A stretch of DNA of 64,000 nt from Ailurus styani (Eukaryota > Chordata > Mammalia > Carnivora > Ailuridae): NCBI GenBank assembly GCA_002007465.1, contig LNAC01000031.1, positions 4,109,705 through 4,173,704 on the forward strand, read 5' to 3'. Of this stretch, positions 12,365-24,009 are shown one piece after another. Below the pieces are notes generated by a model that saw nothing but the letters and a program-made list of their open reading frames with translations, was not told where the DNA came from and did not search any database. Made by a program: the position numbers and the translations under genes. Each line of letters starts with the position of its first letter. Within the stretch, counting starts at the first letter, position 1.

Positions 12365-12510
12365 CCTAATTCTGACCCTGACTCACCAGGATGCTTTGGA
12401 CTAGTCACAAATTGTCTCATTTTCTTCATCTGTTCAGTAGCAAGAGTAATGCTGATCTGTCACTTGTTAATTTAAGGAAGCTGCCAGTCTAGTAGCTACT
12501 AAATAATTGT
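12365..12510 (+). mobile_element. MIR SINE fragment
   Basis: Forward MIR core: AATTCTGACCCTGACTCACC, GGACTAGTCACAAATTGTCT and CATTTTCTTCATCTGTTCAG. It lies 250 bp from an opposite-strand MIR, but both are old and the pairing looks accidental. A short GT run and G-runs follow at about 12510-12541. Confidence 0.75.
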
Positions 12511-12541
12511 GTGTGTGTCTGGTGGGGGGGACAGGGGGGGA

Positions 12542-13277
12542 TCCAATAAAGATTCTAAGTATAAACTGAGACCATATAACAAAGGCATCAAAGTACATAA
12601 CTCAGATGCTTTCTAATAACTGTGACATATAGAATTTTAGTTTACCAAACTAAGACAGGAGACTGCTACCAGTCTAGCATGTTTCTACAGAGAACCACCT
12701 CATCATCATATTGTTTCAACATATCAGAGATGTTAATCAAGCCTGTAGATTTTAAAAAACAAAATTAAAATGGAAATTTTCCTCAAAGCTACTTAGACTG
12801 AACGTAAAGCATATTCCGAAAGTTTTATCTGCCAAATAAGGTCTTCCCATCAGCAAAGGGAAATAGGAATTGCTTTCCTATGACTAAAGAGTCACAATGT
12901 GCCTGGGAGTCCCGCTCACCAGTATCAACTTTTATGGAGGCATCAAAAAAAGAATTCCAGACAAAAGTAGGCAAGAGCAATACAAGGGAATCTGATGAAT
13001 AAATTAAATCTAAATTGTGTTTTGTTTCTCACTGACAATATTCTGTACCATGTTATCTATCTATCATTTAGCTAACAGTGGGTCTTGTATGGATGGGATA
13101 AAAATAAATTTCATTCCTTTATTTTCAAAAATACCCACAAGATGATCTTCAAAGTCCTTATAATATTTTACTGTCAATGGACTAAAGCTGTCTAGTCTCC
13201 AGCAGCATAATCACTTTAACAATTACCTAAAGAATTCTGTGCTTGGCAAAATCAGCAAAGAAAAAGAGATGGTGTCC
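12542..13277. other. No gene seen
   Basis: AT-rich unique sequence. No repeat or exon recognised. Confidence 0.5.
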
Positions 13278-13293
13278 TATTTAATCAATCCTT

Positions 13294-13487
13294 TTTAAAA
13301 AATATTTATTTATTTATTTGACAGTGAGAGAGAGAGCACAAGCAGGGGGGATGGCAGGTGGAGGGAGAGAGAGAAGCAGACTCTCTGTCGAGTGGAGAGC
13401 CCAATGTGGGGCTCGATCCCATGACCCTGGGATCATGACCTAAGCCAAAGGTAGATGCTTAATCAACTGACCCACCTAGGCACCTCT
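13294..13487 (-). mobile_element. CAN-type SINE with 16 bp duplication
   Basis: Minus-strand SINE: tail complement TATTTATTTATTTGACAG, (GA)-rich middle, head complement ending CCCACCTAGGCACCTC. TATTTAATCAATCCTT at 13278-13293 is repeated at 13488-13503, a perfect 16 bp target-site duplication. Confidence 0.96.
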
Positions 13488-13503
13488 TATTTAATCAATC
13501 CTT

Positions 13504-13819
13504 AACAGAACGACCAAAATGGCTTGATAACAAAGGTTTACCAAATTATTTGTAACAGACAAAATTTTCACAACAGATTTTTCTTTTAGATAGCAATGTC
13601 ATTAGGCACTCTGTTTAATGCCATCCAGAAAATTAGGACTAAAACAAACAAACAAACAAAAAACTACTCAGAGAAGAAAATAAATATTTTGAAAGTAATA
13701 ATAACATTTGAATAATTACAAGCAGAGGTATTCATATGTGTTTGAGGACTCATAGGATTCTTTCGACTTCGAGCTCTACCTAATCACAGAATATGAGACA
13801 CTGAAGTTAGCTGGATGCT
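13504..13819. other. No gene seen; short (AAAC)n
   Basis: Includes an (AAAC)n run at 13640-13661. Nothing else recognised. Confidence 0.5.
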
Positions 13820-14180
13820 ATAGCAGAGATAGTTAGGGCTTACTATCTACGTCCCCCTACATTTCCCAGTTTCCTTTGCACTTAGGTTGAGGTCATTCAC
13901 CAATGGGTGCATGTTTGGACCAATGGACTCTGAGAGGAGGTAACCTGTGTCACTTCTAGCCTGGGGCAGTTAAGAGTTGGTGTGCCTTGTTTATTTCTCT
14001 CTTCTCCCTCCCCTGCCTCAGCACCAATGAGGACCACATGTTCCAGATGCTGTAGCACATATAGACAAATGCTACTGACTCACATTGTGCTTTACATAAG
14101 TAAGAATAAACTTTTGTTATGTTAAGGTAATGGGATTTCAGGGGTTGGTGTTGCGGCACTAGGATTAACAACGCTGACAA
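13820..14180 (+). mobile_element. MLT1-like LTR or related ancient repeat
   Basis: Contains CATTTCCCAGTTTCCTTTGC, a degenerate GGCCAATGGGATGTGAG-type segment (GGACCAATGGACTCTGAGAG), TGTCACTTCTAGCCTGGG, and near the end AATAAACTTTTGTTATGTTA then GATTTCAGGGGTTGGTG. This order is typical of old non-autonomous ERVL-MaLR or similar repeats. The family assignment is tentative. It contains no viral coding sequence. Confidence 0.5.
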
Positions 14181-14333
14181 ACATAAAGGCTCTATGTTAA
14201 CATGTTCATGATAGTCTGAAACTTAAATTTATACTACTGACACTAGGCTTTGAAAAACACCATTAGAGGAAAAATAATATATTTTCTTCTTTTTTCTTTT
14301 TCTTCTTGCTCTTTCTGGCCCTGCACAGTCTAA

Positions 14334-14527
14334 AGCAGTGGTTCTCTAAGTGTGGTTCCCAAGACCATTCGCATCAGTATCATCTGGGAGTTTCTTAGAA
14401 ATGCTAGTTCCCAGGCGCTCCCCCAAGCCCACTTAATCAGAACCTCTAGGGGTGCAGCCCAGCAATCTGGTTTTAACACACCCTCCTAGTAATTCCAATG
14501 AACACTTAAAATTTGAGAACCAATGAT
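14334..14527 (-). mobile_element. MER5A-type hAT-Charlie DNA transposon relic
   Basis: Terminal inverted repeat pair: CAGTGGTTCTCTAAGTGTGG at the left and TTTGAGAACCAATG at the right. Between them, CATCAGTATCATCTGGGAG, TTAGAAATGCTAGTTCCCAG and CAATCTGGTTTTAACACACC match MER5A on the reverse strand. Non-autonomous: it has no transposase. Confidence 0.92.
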
Positions 14528-14724
14528 CTAAGGTAACCTTCCCCTGAGTCCACCTGAATGTGATCATCAAGCAGCTAATTTCCCCCTTTAAAAAATATGC
14601 ATTCAGGAGACACCTAATGCTGAACTTCCTAGGCTTTTTTATGCCCTCTTTTTCAAACATCAGCTTTTATATTGATTAGCTATAAACAGAATTACTATAG
14701 TAAGTTAAAGATAACTGTAAAATC

Positions 14725-15215
14725 TTTGTCACTGCCTCCACTGAAAAGTGGTCTTATTTCCTCACCCCCTTGAATATAAGTTGGGCCTGTGAATGCTTTG
14801 ACCAATAGAATGTGAGGGAAGTGAAGCTGTGCAACTTTTAGGCTGGGCTTTAAGGAGACTGGCAGCTTCCACTTCCTACCTCTTGAAACCCAGCAGCCAT
14901 GCTATAGGAAAGCTTAAGCAGCCATAGAAAGAAGCCTAGGAGAATCAAGACCCCAGCAGACAGTCCCTGCTGAGTTAACTGAGGACGGCCAGAATCAGTG
15001 GTCCACTAGTAAAGTATGCCATCCTGATGTTCTGGCCCAGGTAAGTTCCAAGATGGCTGTATCCCCAAGTGACTTCATGTGAAGCAGAAGAAGGACTCAG
15101 CTGAACCCAATCAGCCCAGAGAATAAGGAGATATAATAAAATCAATGTTGTTTTAATCCACCAAGTTTGGGGGAAGAGGAAAGTTATGTAGCAATAAAGA
15201 ATCAAAATATTCACT
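14725..15215 (+). mobile_element. MLT1-type LTR (ERVL-MaLR)
   Basis: Solo LTR pattern: CCCTTGAATATAAGTTGGGC, TTGACCAATAGAATGTGAGG, GAAACCCAGCAGCCATGCTA, CAAGTGACTTCATGTGAAGC, CTGAACCCAATCAGCCCAGA, then AATCCACCAAGTTTGGGG and TTATGTAGCAATAAAGAATC, the classic MLT1 3' end. Old and decayed, with no internal viral genes beside it. Confidence 0.82.
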
Positions 15216-15700
15216 TTCAATGCTTTTGAAAAGTACTATCAGAGTCAAATTTCGATAGGATCTGTTTAACCAAAATTCTTTGTCTCAAACAAACCAACTC
15301 CTTGGCTCCCTATAATACTGTTTTCCTAATATTTCCTTCTCTTTTGGCTTAGCTACAATAATAGCCATAAATAGTTTCTTCATCCTGAATTCTGAAAGCT
15401 TTCAATAATTTTTCTACTAACTACCTAAGAGGTTTCAAATGGAAATCCGAGTGTTTTGTTTCCCATATCCATAACTATCAAGGAGAAAGAAAAGGAAATA
15501 GGAAAGTTTATAACCTCATCATAGGTTTTCAATAAAGTTTAGTTGGGGGAGAAGTCAGCCTTTGTAACCTAAATAAAAATTTTCCTTTCCACATTCACCC
15601 CAAATGTAGTAATCAAATAAGATTAGAACATGGTAACCAGAAAGTGTAAAGCTGCAAAAATCCTAGTTTTGAATTTCTTGTTTTAAGAGACACTTGCAAA
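15216..15700. other. No gene seen
   Basis: Unique AT-rich DNA between the LTR relic and the next SINE. Confidence 0.5.
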
Positions 15701-15716
15701 ATGAAAGAAAACTAAT

Positions 15717-15898
15717 TTTTTAAAGATTTTATTTATTTATTTGATAAAGATTACAAGTAGGCAGAGAGGCAGTAAGAGAGGAGGAAGCAGGCTCCCTGCT
15801 GAGCAGAGAGTCCGATGCGGGGCTCGATCCCAGGACCCTGAGATCATGACCTGAGCTGAAGGCAGAGGCTTTAACCCACTGAGCCACCCAGGTTCCCC
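15717..15898 (-). mobile_element. CAN-type SINE with 16 bp duplication
   Basis: Minus-strand copy of the younger subfamily (TTACAAGTAGGCAGAGAGGC middle; TTTAACCCACTGAGCCACCC head). ATGAAAGAAAACTAAT at 15701-15716 is repeated exactly at 15899-15914. Confidence 0.97.
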
Positions 15899-16114
15899 AT
15901 GAAAGAAAACTAATATTAAGTGTTCATATTTACTAACGGATGGCTAAAAACAGCTTCAACTGGTTGACTTTAATAGACACCTAGCAGAATTTAGCAGTGA
16001 ATTATTTAAAGCTAAGAGTCAAAAACTAAGCATTCAAAGTATAAGTACATTTCCAGAGGCTATAAAGTAGCAAAGGACAAATCTTGCAGAGAAATTGCCC
16101 CCCAAAAATAATGC

Positions 16115-16235
16115 TGGGCAGTAAGCTCTTAGAGAGTAAGCAGCCTATCTTTAGTTCTCTATCCTCGTGATCCAACACAATGTTTGGCATATAGAAAATG
16201 TCCGGTATGTGTTTATGAATGAATAAATGAATGAG
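16115..16235 (+). mobile_element. LINE-2 3' terminus
   Basis: GAGAGTAAGCAGCCTATCTT, TCCAACACAATGTTTGGCAT, and GTTTATGAATGAATAAATGA follow the L2 tail order. Diverged. Confidence 0.7.
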
Positions 16236-17144
16236 AATCACGGCAAAGGAAGAAGCAAAAGAGAACCAAGTGAAGAGGAAGGAGTGATAGGAAAAAATTT
16301 CAGATATAAATCTCTCCAGGAGCAGACATCACAGAATTTTTCAAAGGTGTTTTCTCAACTTCAGAGTTCTGATACATAAGCAGTTGGAATATAAACCATG
16401 GTCAGCACACGTAAAGAGTAGCAGCTAAACAGGCCCTGCAGCTTTGAGCTCCTCAAGACAAGTCAGGCCTAGGCAGAGGAGCAACAAGGCTTTCAGCACC
16501 TTAAAAGGACCAAAAGAAAGGGAAGGTCTCACATTCCTTCCTGGCCAGTCCCTCACATCTTTAAGAGAAAGGAATTGGTAGTCATATCATAATAAGAGGA
16601 GTCGCCTGCAATTAAGAGGAAGTCAATTCTACATGTGAAGAAGCCTCTTTCTACCTGGACCTTTTAATACACCAAAATTCTTGATGGCAACATTCAAACA
16701 TTAAAATTTCCACTAGAAGGGACAAAGTTTCACTTGGAACAATAGTCATATGCTAACAGTCATGGTTGATGTTTGTTGGCCATTAAAACACTGATTTATG
16801 TTTTGTTTTAATTTCTTTTCATTATTTAGTTTTATATAAACATATTATTTAAGTTATTATTCATTTTCTTACTCTAATCCTCAAAGGCCATCCTATATAT
16901 ACATATATACATAGATATACATATATACATAAATACATGTATAAGTAAACAGTCCCTGAAATTCTTGATCACCTAATATTTTCCTAATACTTTCAGAAAT
17001 ACAAATGAGTTTCAATTTACCAATAAGCAAAAATTTTAAAATAATCTTTCAATAAGTCATACTCAAAATCTTTGTTTTCTGACAGTTTCCAAACCAAGGC
17101 CCACAAACACTTTAGGTTATATATATTTGCCACACTTTACAATA
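16236..17144. other. No gene seen; AT-rich with TATACA repeat
   Basis: Contains a degenerate (TATACA)n tract at 16896-16940. No open frame or named repeat otherwise. Confidence 0.5.
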
Positions 17145-17390
17145 CATAAAATCATAGAGTCAAATTGTGGACCTGCAAGAAAATGTTTCTTACTAGCTAG
17201 TCCAAATTATTTCACAGATAGAAAAGTTTGAGGTTTGCAGAGTTGAAGTGACTTAACCTTGTTAGAATAAGTGGTTATCAAAACACCACTGTTGATGGAC
17301 AGATTCATCTATTCAGTGCATTGAGCAGGCAGCTGGGGCTAGGCACTCTACCAGCCCTCGGGGTACAAGGATGAAAATGAAGTCACTCTG
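17145..17390. repeat. Ancient interspersed repeats, families uncertain
   Basis: 17145-17290 resembles the repeat at 3650-3790 (CTAGCTAGTCCAAATTATTT, then GATAGAAAAG, then GTTGAAGTGACTTAACC). 17300-17390 has a degenerate GCACCTACTATGTGCCAGGCACT-type segment followed by CTCGGGGTACAAGG. Both are mammal-wide relics that I cannot name securely. Confidence 0.5.
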
Positions 17391-19689
17391 TTATTGTCTT
17401 ACACATACTGCCTATCTATACATCCACTTATTTCCTATGGTATTCGTTGAATTGTATTATTTTCATTTACCTTTAAGTCATGATGATATCTTTATTTGGA
17501 CATAGGGGCAAATCACATTACAACTTTTACGGAAACTCAGACTCTGTAACTTTGACTGATATTCCCAAGTAAGTCAGTGGTACCAGAGTGTCAAACTTCA
17601 GGGTCTGTACTTAATCCAGCTGAATCACACTGTCTCTTAGAAATAGAACTCCTTTTGGATGTCTGGGTTTGAGTAGGGAATAACGCAGTAACTAGCAAGC
17701 AGCAAGAGCCAATTAGTACATGCCTCATGAAGGTGTTTTCGATGTGCTTCATTTTGAAAGAGGAATGAGAGGTTGCCAAATTTCAGACAAGTCATGTTTG
17801 TTCCTGTACTTGAACTGAATGATACCAAATTTTCTGGAGTAAATTTTTAATCTTTTCCTGGCTGCAACTCTACCACATCTCTTCCCACGTCAATGCATTA
17901 AAGGATATGCAGTTGAAAGCTCGCTCTGGGCTTCAGAAGAAAATAAATTCAATGACAAGTAAAAACAGGAAGTGCCATCCTAGGATAATTTAACATTCGC
18001 AGTTTTCAAAGTCTGATAAGAAACTCAAATTCTCACAGTCTGCTCAGAGAAAAATACTATCTCTTTGCTTAATCTGGCTTTTATGCTGTATCTATAAAAC
18101 ATGGAGTAAACTGATCTGGCAATTTTATGCTCAATTTAGTCAGTGTAAACAATAAAGTACACAATTCAAGTTTCAAAACATAATGTGATATAGTCAATTG
18201 GGGTGTTTACATTGACCCAATTAACTAGATTATTGCTAAATCATTTCTTTTTGTTCTTTGTGAGTATTCTTCTAAGCATGGGAATTTATGAGATGTACCT
18301 GTAGTCACAGAGGGAATAAACATTTAATTATTCAAGTGGTTAAAATCTGAATGTATACCCCCCCTCCAAAAAAATTCAGCTTATAAACTGGCCTGACGCC
18401 TGTGTCCAGTACTCTCCTACACACCTTCTAACATGAGTACACACGGCCCCCTGACCCTGCCACAATGTGGCCAAAACCACATGCGCCTGGGTCACAGGGC
18501 TGTAAGAGAACAGAACTCATCTAATACAAGCCACTGTCTCCATTAATAACTCGAATTCACCTGCATAAATTGTTGGGCCTCTTAGGAGGCCACAGAACAA
18601 ATCAACAATACCAAAATCAGCAAGACTATACATAGCTATAGAGATACGAGCTTTGCCAAGATCAAACATTTTTAAGAACATTTGGTTAGGCAGTCTGGGA
18701 TGTGGGTGGGTGGTGGCTGCTACTGCTTCTTCAGGTAGATCAGTTTATACTCTACCTACCTGGGAATGGAAGACCAGTACTCTTCCTACTTGGCATTAAT
18801 CAAATCATCTTTTCTGGAGAAAAAGATGAACTCTATACTGGTGGCCACATAGATAATATTGTGATGTGTCTATGTGATCTGAATGGAGAGTGGGTCTAAA
18901 GGAAGAACCCCAACCATTTCTACGCAGCAATGGAGAGTCAACCTTTTCAAGAGAAGCCAGAAATTCATATTTTTACTATAAATTCTCCTGATTTATTTAA
19001 TATCAAGAGGCCAAACAAAACAGGTTTATACTTAGTTTGGGCCAATGACCACTGGTTCAAGATGTCTTATGTACACAGGGATTTTCATTCACTTTATATT
19101 TAATATACAGAATATATATTTATCCGATCAATTCTTATGTTTTTATGATTATCTCAATATTATTTTTTTTACATAAACAGTTCATTTACTCTAAAGGACA
19201 ACACAGACAAAATGCCATATAAATACAAAGGAAGCCATGTGGAAAGAAGACGCTGTTAGACTTTGGATCTGAGGCTCAAAAGCAACACAATTCAGGTTCT
19301 GAGAAGAAAGAGGCAAAAGGCAGGAGGGAGGCTGGCTGGAGGCTGAGAAGGGCTCTCTCTAAACCCTATGAAGCATGCCTGTATCTGCAAGGAAAGGAAA
19401 CAAGCTCCTCAGGGTTCATCGAAGTATAAAAGTTTATAATTTTATAGCAGTTAAAATACTGACATCACTATTACAATAAAAGCAAATTTTACATAACAAA
19501 CAAAAGTACACAAGACTGAAGGAAGAGACCCTGTATGAAAAACCAGGCCACCCAGCAGTGGAGGATGACGGAGATGGAAAAGGTCACCCACCCAATCCAT
19601 CTATGAATAGGCTAACATTTCTTACATCAAAAAGACACAGTGGAGAAAAGTCAGGAAGGTGTGTTGTAATAGAGGAGTGTATTCAGGAT
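17391..19689. other. No gene seen
   Basis: A long stretch without any recent SINE or L1 that I can see. Open frames are at most 65 aa and lack domains. GC content is low throughout. Confidence 0.5.
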
Positions 19690-19765
19690 AAATTTAGGGG
19701 GTTAAGGATGGCAGATAAAGTTGAAACGACCAGCTAGCAAAGGCCTTATATGCCATGATGATATG
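19690..19765 (+). repeat. Ancient repeat fragment
   Basis: GCAAAGGCCTTATATGCCAT resembles the CATGTAGGGCCTTGTAGGCCATG segment of the old repeat seen better at 55820-56340. Very short and tentative. Confidence 0.4.
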
Positions 19766-19774
19766 GATACCAGC

Positions 19775-20030
19775 AGCTACTGTGTACTGAACACATAAAA
19801 TGCACCAAACCCTGTGCTTGCACTGTGCATACATTATCCACTTTAATTCTCATTCCATCCTTTAAGAGGAAGGGACTATTACTATCTGCATTTCATAGAT
19901 GAGGAAACTAAAGCTTAGAATGTTCAAGTTAACTGCCCAAGAACATGGCCATATGTGGCAAAGTCAGAATCTGGGCTCACAACATCTATCTAATTCCAAA
20001 ACCTATGTTTTCAACCACTATGATATTGCT
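19775..20030 (-). mobile_element. MIR SINE
   Basis: Nearly full-length reverse MIR: TACATTATCCACTTTAATTC, ATTTCATAGATGAGGAAACT, CAAGTTAACTGCCCAAGAAC and CAGAATCTGGGCTCACAAC. The 92 aa open frame that starts inside it is accidental. Confidence 0.87.
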
Positions 20031-20725
20031 AAGGAATTTGGATTTCAGCCTGTAAGTAATGGAAAACAAATGAAGAATCTTAGGCCCACATTATCCTATT
20101 CTGTTCTAACATTCTGTGAGCTAAATTATGGAAAATATGATTACTGTTTTATATCTGGAAAAGTCAAAAGAGGATAAGCAATTTAAAGCAAAGGAAATAT
20201 TGTGCTCCTATCACACCAACGGCTCAACTTCTAGCCCACGACTAATGATGGTTTTATATGGTTGGCAAATATTACTTTTCAAACATTTGGTATGCTTTCA
20301 ACAATCATACTTCAAATTCAGAAATTCCAAGAGCATATTCCCAGTTAAATCCTCTTCCCAGCAGAACTTTAGCTATTTCTAGCCAAGTTGTTCCTAATTT
20401 GTGATGTAAATCTGATATATACAAAATAACTACTATGACAAAGGACAGAAGTCATCAACTTCCGACCCCTACCAACTGTGTGTATAGGACATACAAATCC
20501 GACTTGAATGCCATAATGAATGAATAGTGTGCTAGGAATTTTACATACTAGTAACTTAACAATATTCCTTGTGTTGACTTATAATTGTTGTAAAACATTT
20601 AAGCACTCAACTCTCCAGGTTATAACCACAACATTTTATTCATGTGTGTAAAAGTTTGTCTCCATCAAGTTTCCCTGAAACAAAAATTAACACCACTTTT
20701 ACTATTCAGGTTAAGGTTAATCATT
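20031..20725. other. No gene seen
   Basis: AT-rich unique sequence without recognised repeats. Confidence 0.5.
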
Positions 20726-20740
20726 AAAAAGAGATTACTT

Positions 20741-20934
20741 GGGCGCCTGGGTGGCTCAGTGGGTTAAAGCCGCTGCCTTCGGCTCAGGTCATGATCCCAG
20801 GGTCCTGGGATCTAGGCCCACATCCGGCTCTCTGCTCAGCAGGGAGCCTGGTTCCTCCTCTCTCTCTGCCTGCCTCTCTGCCTACTTGTAATCTCTCTCT
20901 GTATGTCAAATGAATAAATAAAATCTTTAAAAAA
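20741..20934 (+). mobile_element. Young CAN-type SINE with 15 bp duplication
   Basis: GGGCGCCTGGGTGGCTCAGT head, GGGTTAAAGCCGCTGCCTTC, CTGCCTGCCTCTCTGCC middle and AATAAAATC plus poly(A) tail. AAAAAGAGATTACTT at 20726-20740 recurs at 20935-20949. This copy and 59866-60066 are close to each other and represent the youngest subfamily in the window. Confidence 0.97.
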
Positions 20935-21139
20935 AAAAAGAGATTACTTATTTATAACAGTGATATAACATGGTTGGGCTAAAATTATGACCAAGATATT
21001 TCTCTGCTCACAGAGAAAAGCAGCTGCATAAATGGAACTATATTTTGGTCACTTTTGTTCCTCAGATACGTCACACAGCTGGAGAGTGTAATGGTAATGC
21101 TTTCCAGAATGAAAAAATAGAGCAACTTTTTCCATAAAA

Positions 21140-21300
21140 GAAAAAGATAGTAGCAACCACTTGTTCAGCACTTACAAATATGAGGAAGGAATAATACACC
21201 AACTTTTTCAGAAAAGGAAACTGAGGCTCAGAGAGGTAAAAGAAGTTTTCCAAGTTCAAAAAACTAGGAAGTGGTAATCCCTAGAAATTGAGCCCAGAAA
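21140..21300 (-). mobile_element. MIR SINE fragment
   Basis: AAAAGGAAACTGAGGCTCAG then AGAGGTAAAAGAAG and AAACTAGGAAGTGG and ATTGAGCCCAG match the reverse MIR core. Confidence 0.8.
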
Positions 21301-21529
21301 AATTTTAAGTCTATAAGCTTGACCACGTAGAAGTCTTACATATTAGAGAGAAAAAATAAGGAAAGAATGGAAGAAGCAAATGATACAAAGAAGTTCATGG
21401 TTTATCTGAGACTTCATATATGAAAATGTTGGGAAACGAGTATAAAATGTATATGAAAAGAGAACAAAATGTAAAGACAAATTATAGAATGGGGATATTT
21501 GCAAAGTCTAGTTTCTGACAAGCAGAAAA

Positions 21530-23040
21530 CTAGAGATAGAAGGAAAATTCCACAAACTGATAAATAACCTCTACAAAATACCTACAACTAACATCATACT
21601 TACTGGAAAGAAAATGGATTTTTTTTTTCTCCCTTAAAACCAGAATAAGATGAGAAAGCCCCATTTCACCACTCCTAGTCAACAGTGTACTAGAAGTCCT
21701 AACTACAGGACAATCAAACAATTTAAATTGTACAATCAGAAAAGCTAAAAAATGGGCAATTTTGAAAAGACACCTCACCAAAGATGGCAAATAAATGTAT
21801 GAAATACACTCAACATCCTTTATCATTAGGGAATTGCAAGTTAACACAAAAATGAGATGCCTCTGCATACCTATCAGAATGGTTAAAATCCAAAAAATGA
21901 GCTGAGTGTGAGGGGCAGCTCAAAAATGATGGAATCAGGCCAAAGGCATTGCTGCCACAGCCATTCTTTCCAAAGGAAGCCAGATGTCATGGGATCTCAG
22001 AATTCTGAGAGAAGCCAGCAGGGGAATCCTGGGATGACAAACACCTGGTTCTTTCCTTTCTTCACCCTAATCCTTGGCAACCCTTTGATCTTTCTCCCAT
22101 CTCCATAGTTTCATCTTCTCCAGATGAAATAATTGGAATCATATGGTGTGTAACTTTTTTATATAGTTTCTTTCAGTTAGTAATATTGCATTTACATTTC
22201 CTCACTATGTCTCCTCATAGCCTGATAGCTCATTTCTTTTTATTGCTGAGTAACATTCCATTGCCTGAATGTAACCCATTTTATATATCTTTGTACCTAT
22301 TGAAGGACATCTCAGGTGCTCCCACATTTGGGCAGTTATGAATAAATCTGCTATTAACATTAAAAAAAATTCAAAACACTGAAAATATTACTTGCTGACA
22401 AAGATACAAAGCAACATGAATTCTCATTCAGTAGTGGTTACAGCTACTTTGGAAGACATTTTGGCAACTTCCTACAAAGCCAAATCTAGTTTTACCATAT
22501 GATTCAATAACTGTGCTCCTAGGTATTTACCTAAATATAAACTTACATTCATACAAAACCTGTACCTTAATGTTTATACAGCTGTATTCATAATCACCAA
22601 AAACTGGAAGTCACCAAGAAATTCTCTAGTAAGTGCATGGATAAGTGAACTATGATGTGTCCACATAATGAAATATTGAGTGATTTTAAAAAGATATTAT
22701 CTACAAAACTGAAATTGTAATTATAAAACTACATGTATCAATCCTAACTACATATTGTTAAATAAAAGAAATCAGTCTGAAAGGGCTGTGTAAGGTATCC
22801 AATTATATTCCAATACTGTCACATTCTATAAACTAAAACACTAGTGAGATTGTAAAAAGATCAGTGGTTATGGAGGGGAAAAGGGTTAATAAGGGTTGAA
22901 TAAGCACCAAGGATAATTTGGGGCACTAAAACTATTCTAAATGTTACTGTAATGGTATACATATGACACTATGAATTTGTCAAAACACATAGCCTTTTAT
23001 AGGAGAGTGAACCTCAAGGTACACAGATTTTAAAAACATT
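21530..23040 (+). mobile_element. Old LINE-1 ORF2/3' UTR, split by antisense insert
   Basis: The left piece (to about 21898) covers late ORF2: CACCTCACCAAAGATGGCAA, AATGCAAG-type GGAATTGCAAGTTAACAC and CTATCAGAATGGTTAAAATC. The right piece resumes at about 22372 at the next part of ORF2: GGTTACAGCTACTTTGGAAG, CCTAGGTATTTACCTAAATA, AAACCTGTACCTTAATGTTT, and runs into 3' UTR (AGATTGTAAAAAGATCAGTGG; AATTTGTCAAAACACATAG). Frames are broken throughout. Confidence 0.8.
21905..22362 (-). mobile_element. Antisense L1M 3' fragment inside older L1
   Basis: 22080-22350 reads as reverse L1 3' end: GAATCATATGGTGTGTAACT, GATAGCTCATTTCTTTTTAT, ACATTCCATTGCCTGAATGT, GAAGGACATCTCAGGTGCTC and TTATGAATAAATCTGCTATT. 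Flanks AAAATCCAAAA and AAAATTCAAAA look like a diverged duplication. 21905-22080 is less certain. Confidence 0.68.
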
Positions 23041-23689
23041 ATCTAGGAGTCAGAGATCTTAGGATGGAATAGAGAATGTAGCAAAACAATCTAACCAGAT
23101 TACAAATATCTGAAACTACAGAAGGAAACAGGGGCAAAGGTGCTGACCTATGTAACTGGAAATGGGTAGATTCTACTAAGACTAAAGGTAAAACAAAACA
23201 AAACAAATACTGGCATAAGTACTGAAGTCATGCTGGTAAAGTTCTCTCTGCTGGGGTAAGTACATGTTAACAATTTTGATACCACAATATATTATGGTAA
23301 AAATTTTAAAAATGTATGGCAGTTGGGGGGAGCTAGGTTTCTCATTGTTGGAATGGGAAATTACAAATAAACAAGAGGAGGACACAGAATGAACCATGTG
23401 GTAATGGACTAGATTTGGAAACACCAGTAGAACTCGGGTTTAGTATAATATAGAGGGTTACATATAGAAAAAAATATTCATATACCTATATACACACACA
23501 TCTTCATGCTGCTCTCAGCTGATCCCATAGAAACAGCACACTTAATGTCCAGATGTTATTTTCTAATATTATTGTCCTGTAAAAGGAACCAGAGTCTCTT
23601 AGAGAAGTGGCTGATTCTAGGACTGGGGCAGGAAATATACCAGTTGAGTCTGGAACATCTTGTAGTATCAGTAAAGAAGAACTAAAAAT
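23041..23689. other. No gene seen
   Basis: Unassigned AT-rich sequence between L1 fragments. Possibly further decayed L1. Confidence 0.45.
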
Positions 23690-23850
23690 TTAAAAATATA
23701 TATTTTTAAAAGTACAATGACAGGAGTATGGTGGGTTTTAGGGAGGGCACGTATTGCATAGAGCACTCGGTGTGGTGCATAAACAATGAATCTTGGAACA
23801 CTAAAAAAATAAAATAAGGGAAAAAAGGAGTACGAATAAATAAATAAATG
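23690..23850 (+). mobile_element. Carnivore LINE-1 3' terminal fragment
   Basis: GGGAGGGCACGTATTGCATA, GAGCACTCGGTGTGGTGCAT, AAACAATGAATCTTGGAACA and a (AATA)-containing tail match a carnivore L1 3' end. Confidence 0.75.
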
Positions 23851-24009
23851 GAAGAAAACAGACAAATGCTTCTTGCAGAATTACAAAAAATTTACAAAGA
23901 TACTGCACCCTCAAAAGAGGTGGAACATAACCCTCCACTCCTTGAATGTTTGGGCTGCACACAGTAACTTCCTTCCATAGTACAGTAGTATGGAAAATGG
24001 GGGTGGCAA

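Noticed and set aside
12110..12365. MIR pair at 11985 and 12365 as a functional hairpin
   Set aside because: Both are old and diverged, and pairing would be weak; proximity is likely chance.
14725..15215. Endogenous retrovirus with coding genes
   Set aside because: Only an old non-autonomous MLT1-type LTR is seen; no gag, pol or env-like frame lies beside it.
20741..20830. tRNA gene in SINE heads
   Set aside because: The heads are tRNA-derived, but they belong to SINEs with CT-rich bodies and A-rich tails; no intact cloverleaf or 3' acceptor pairing is expected.
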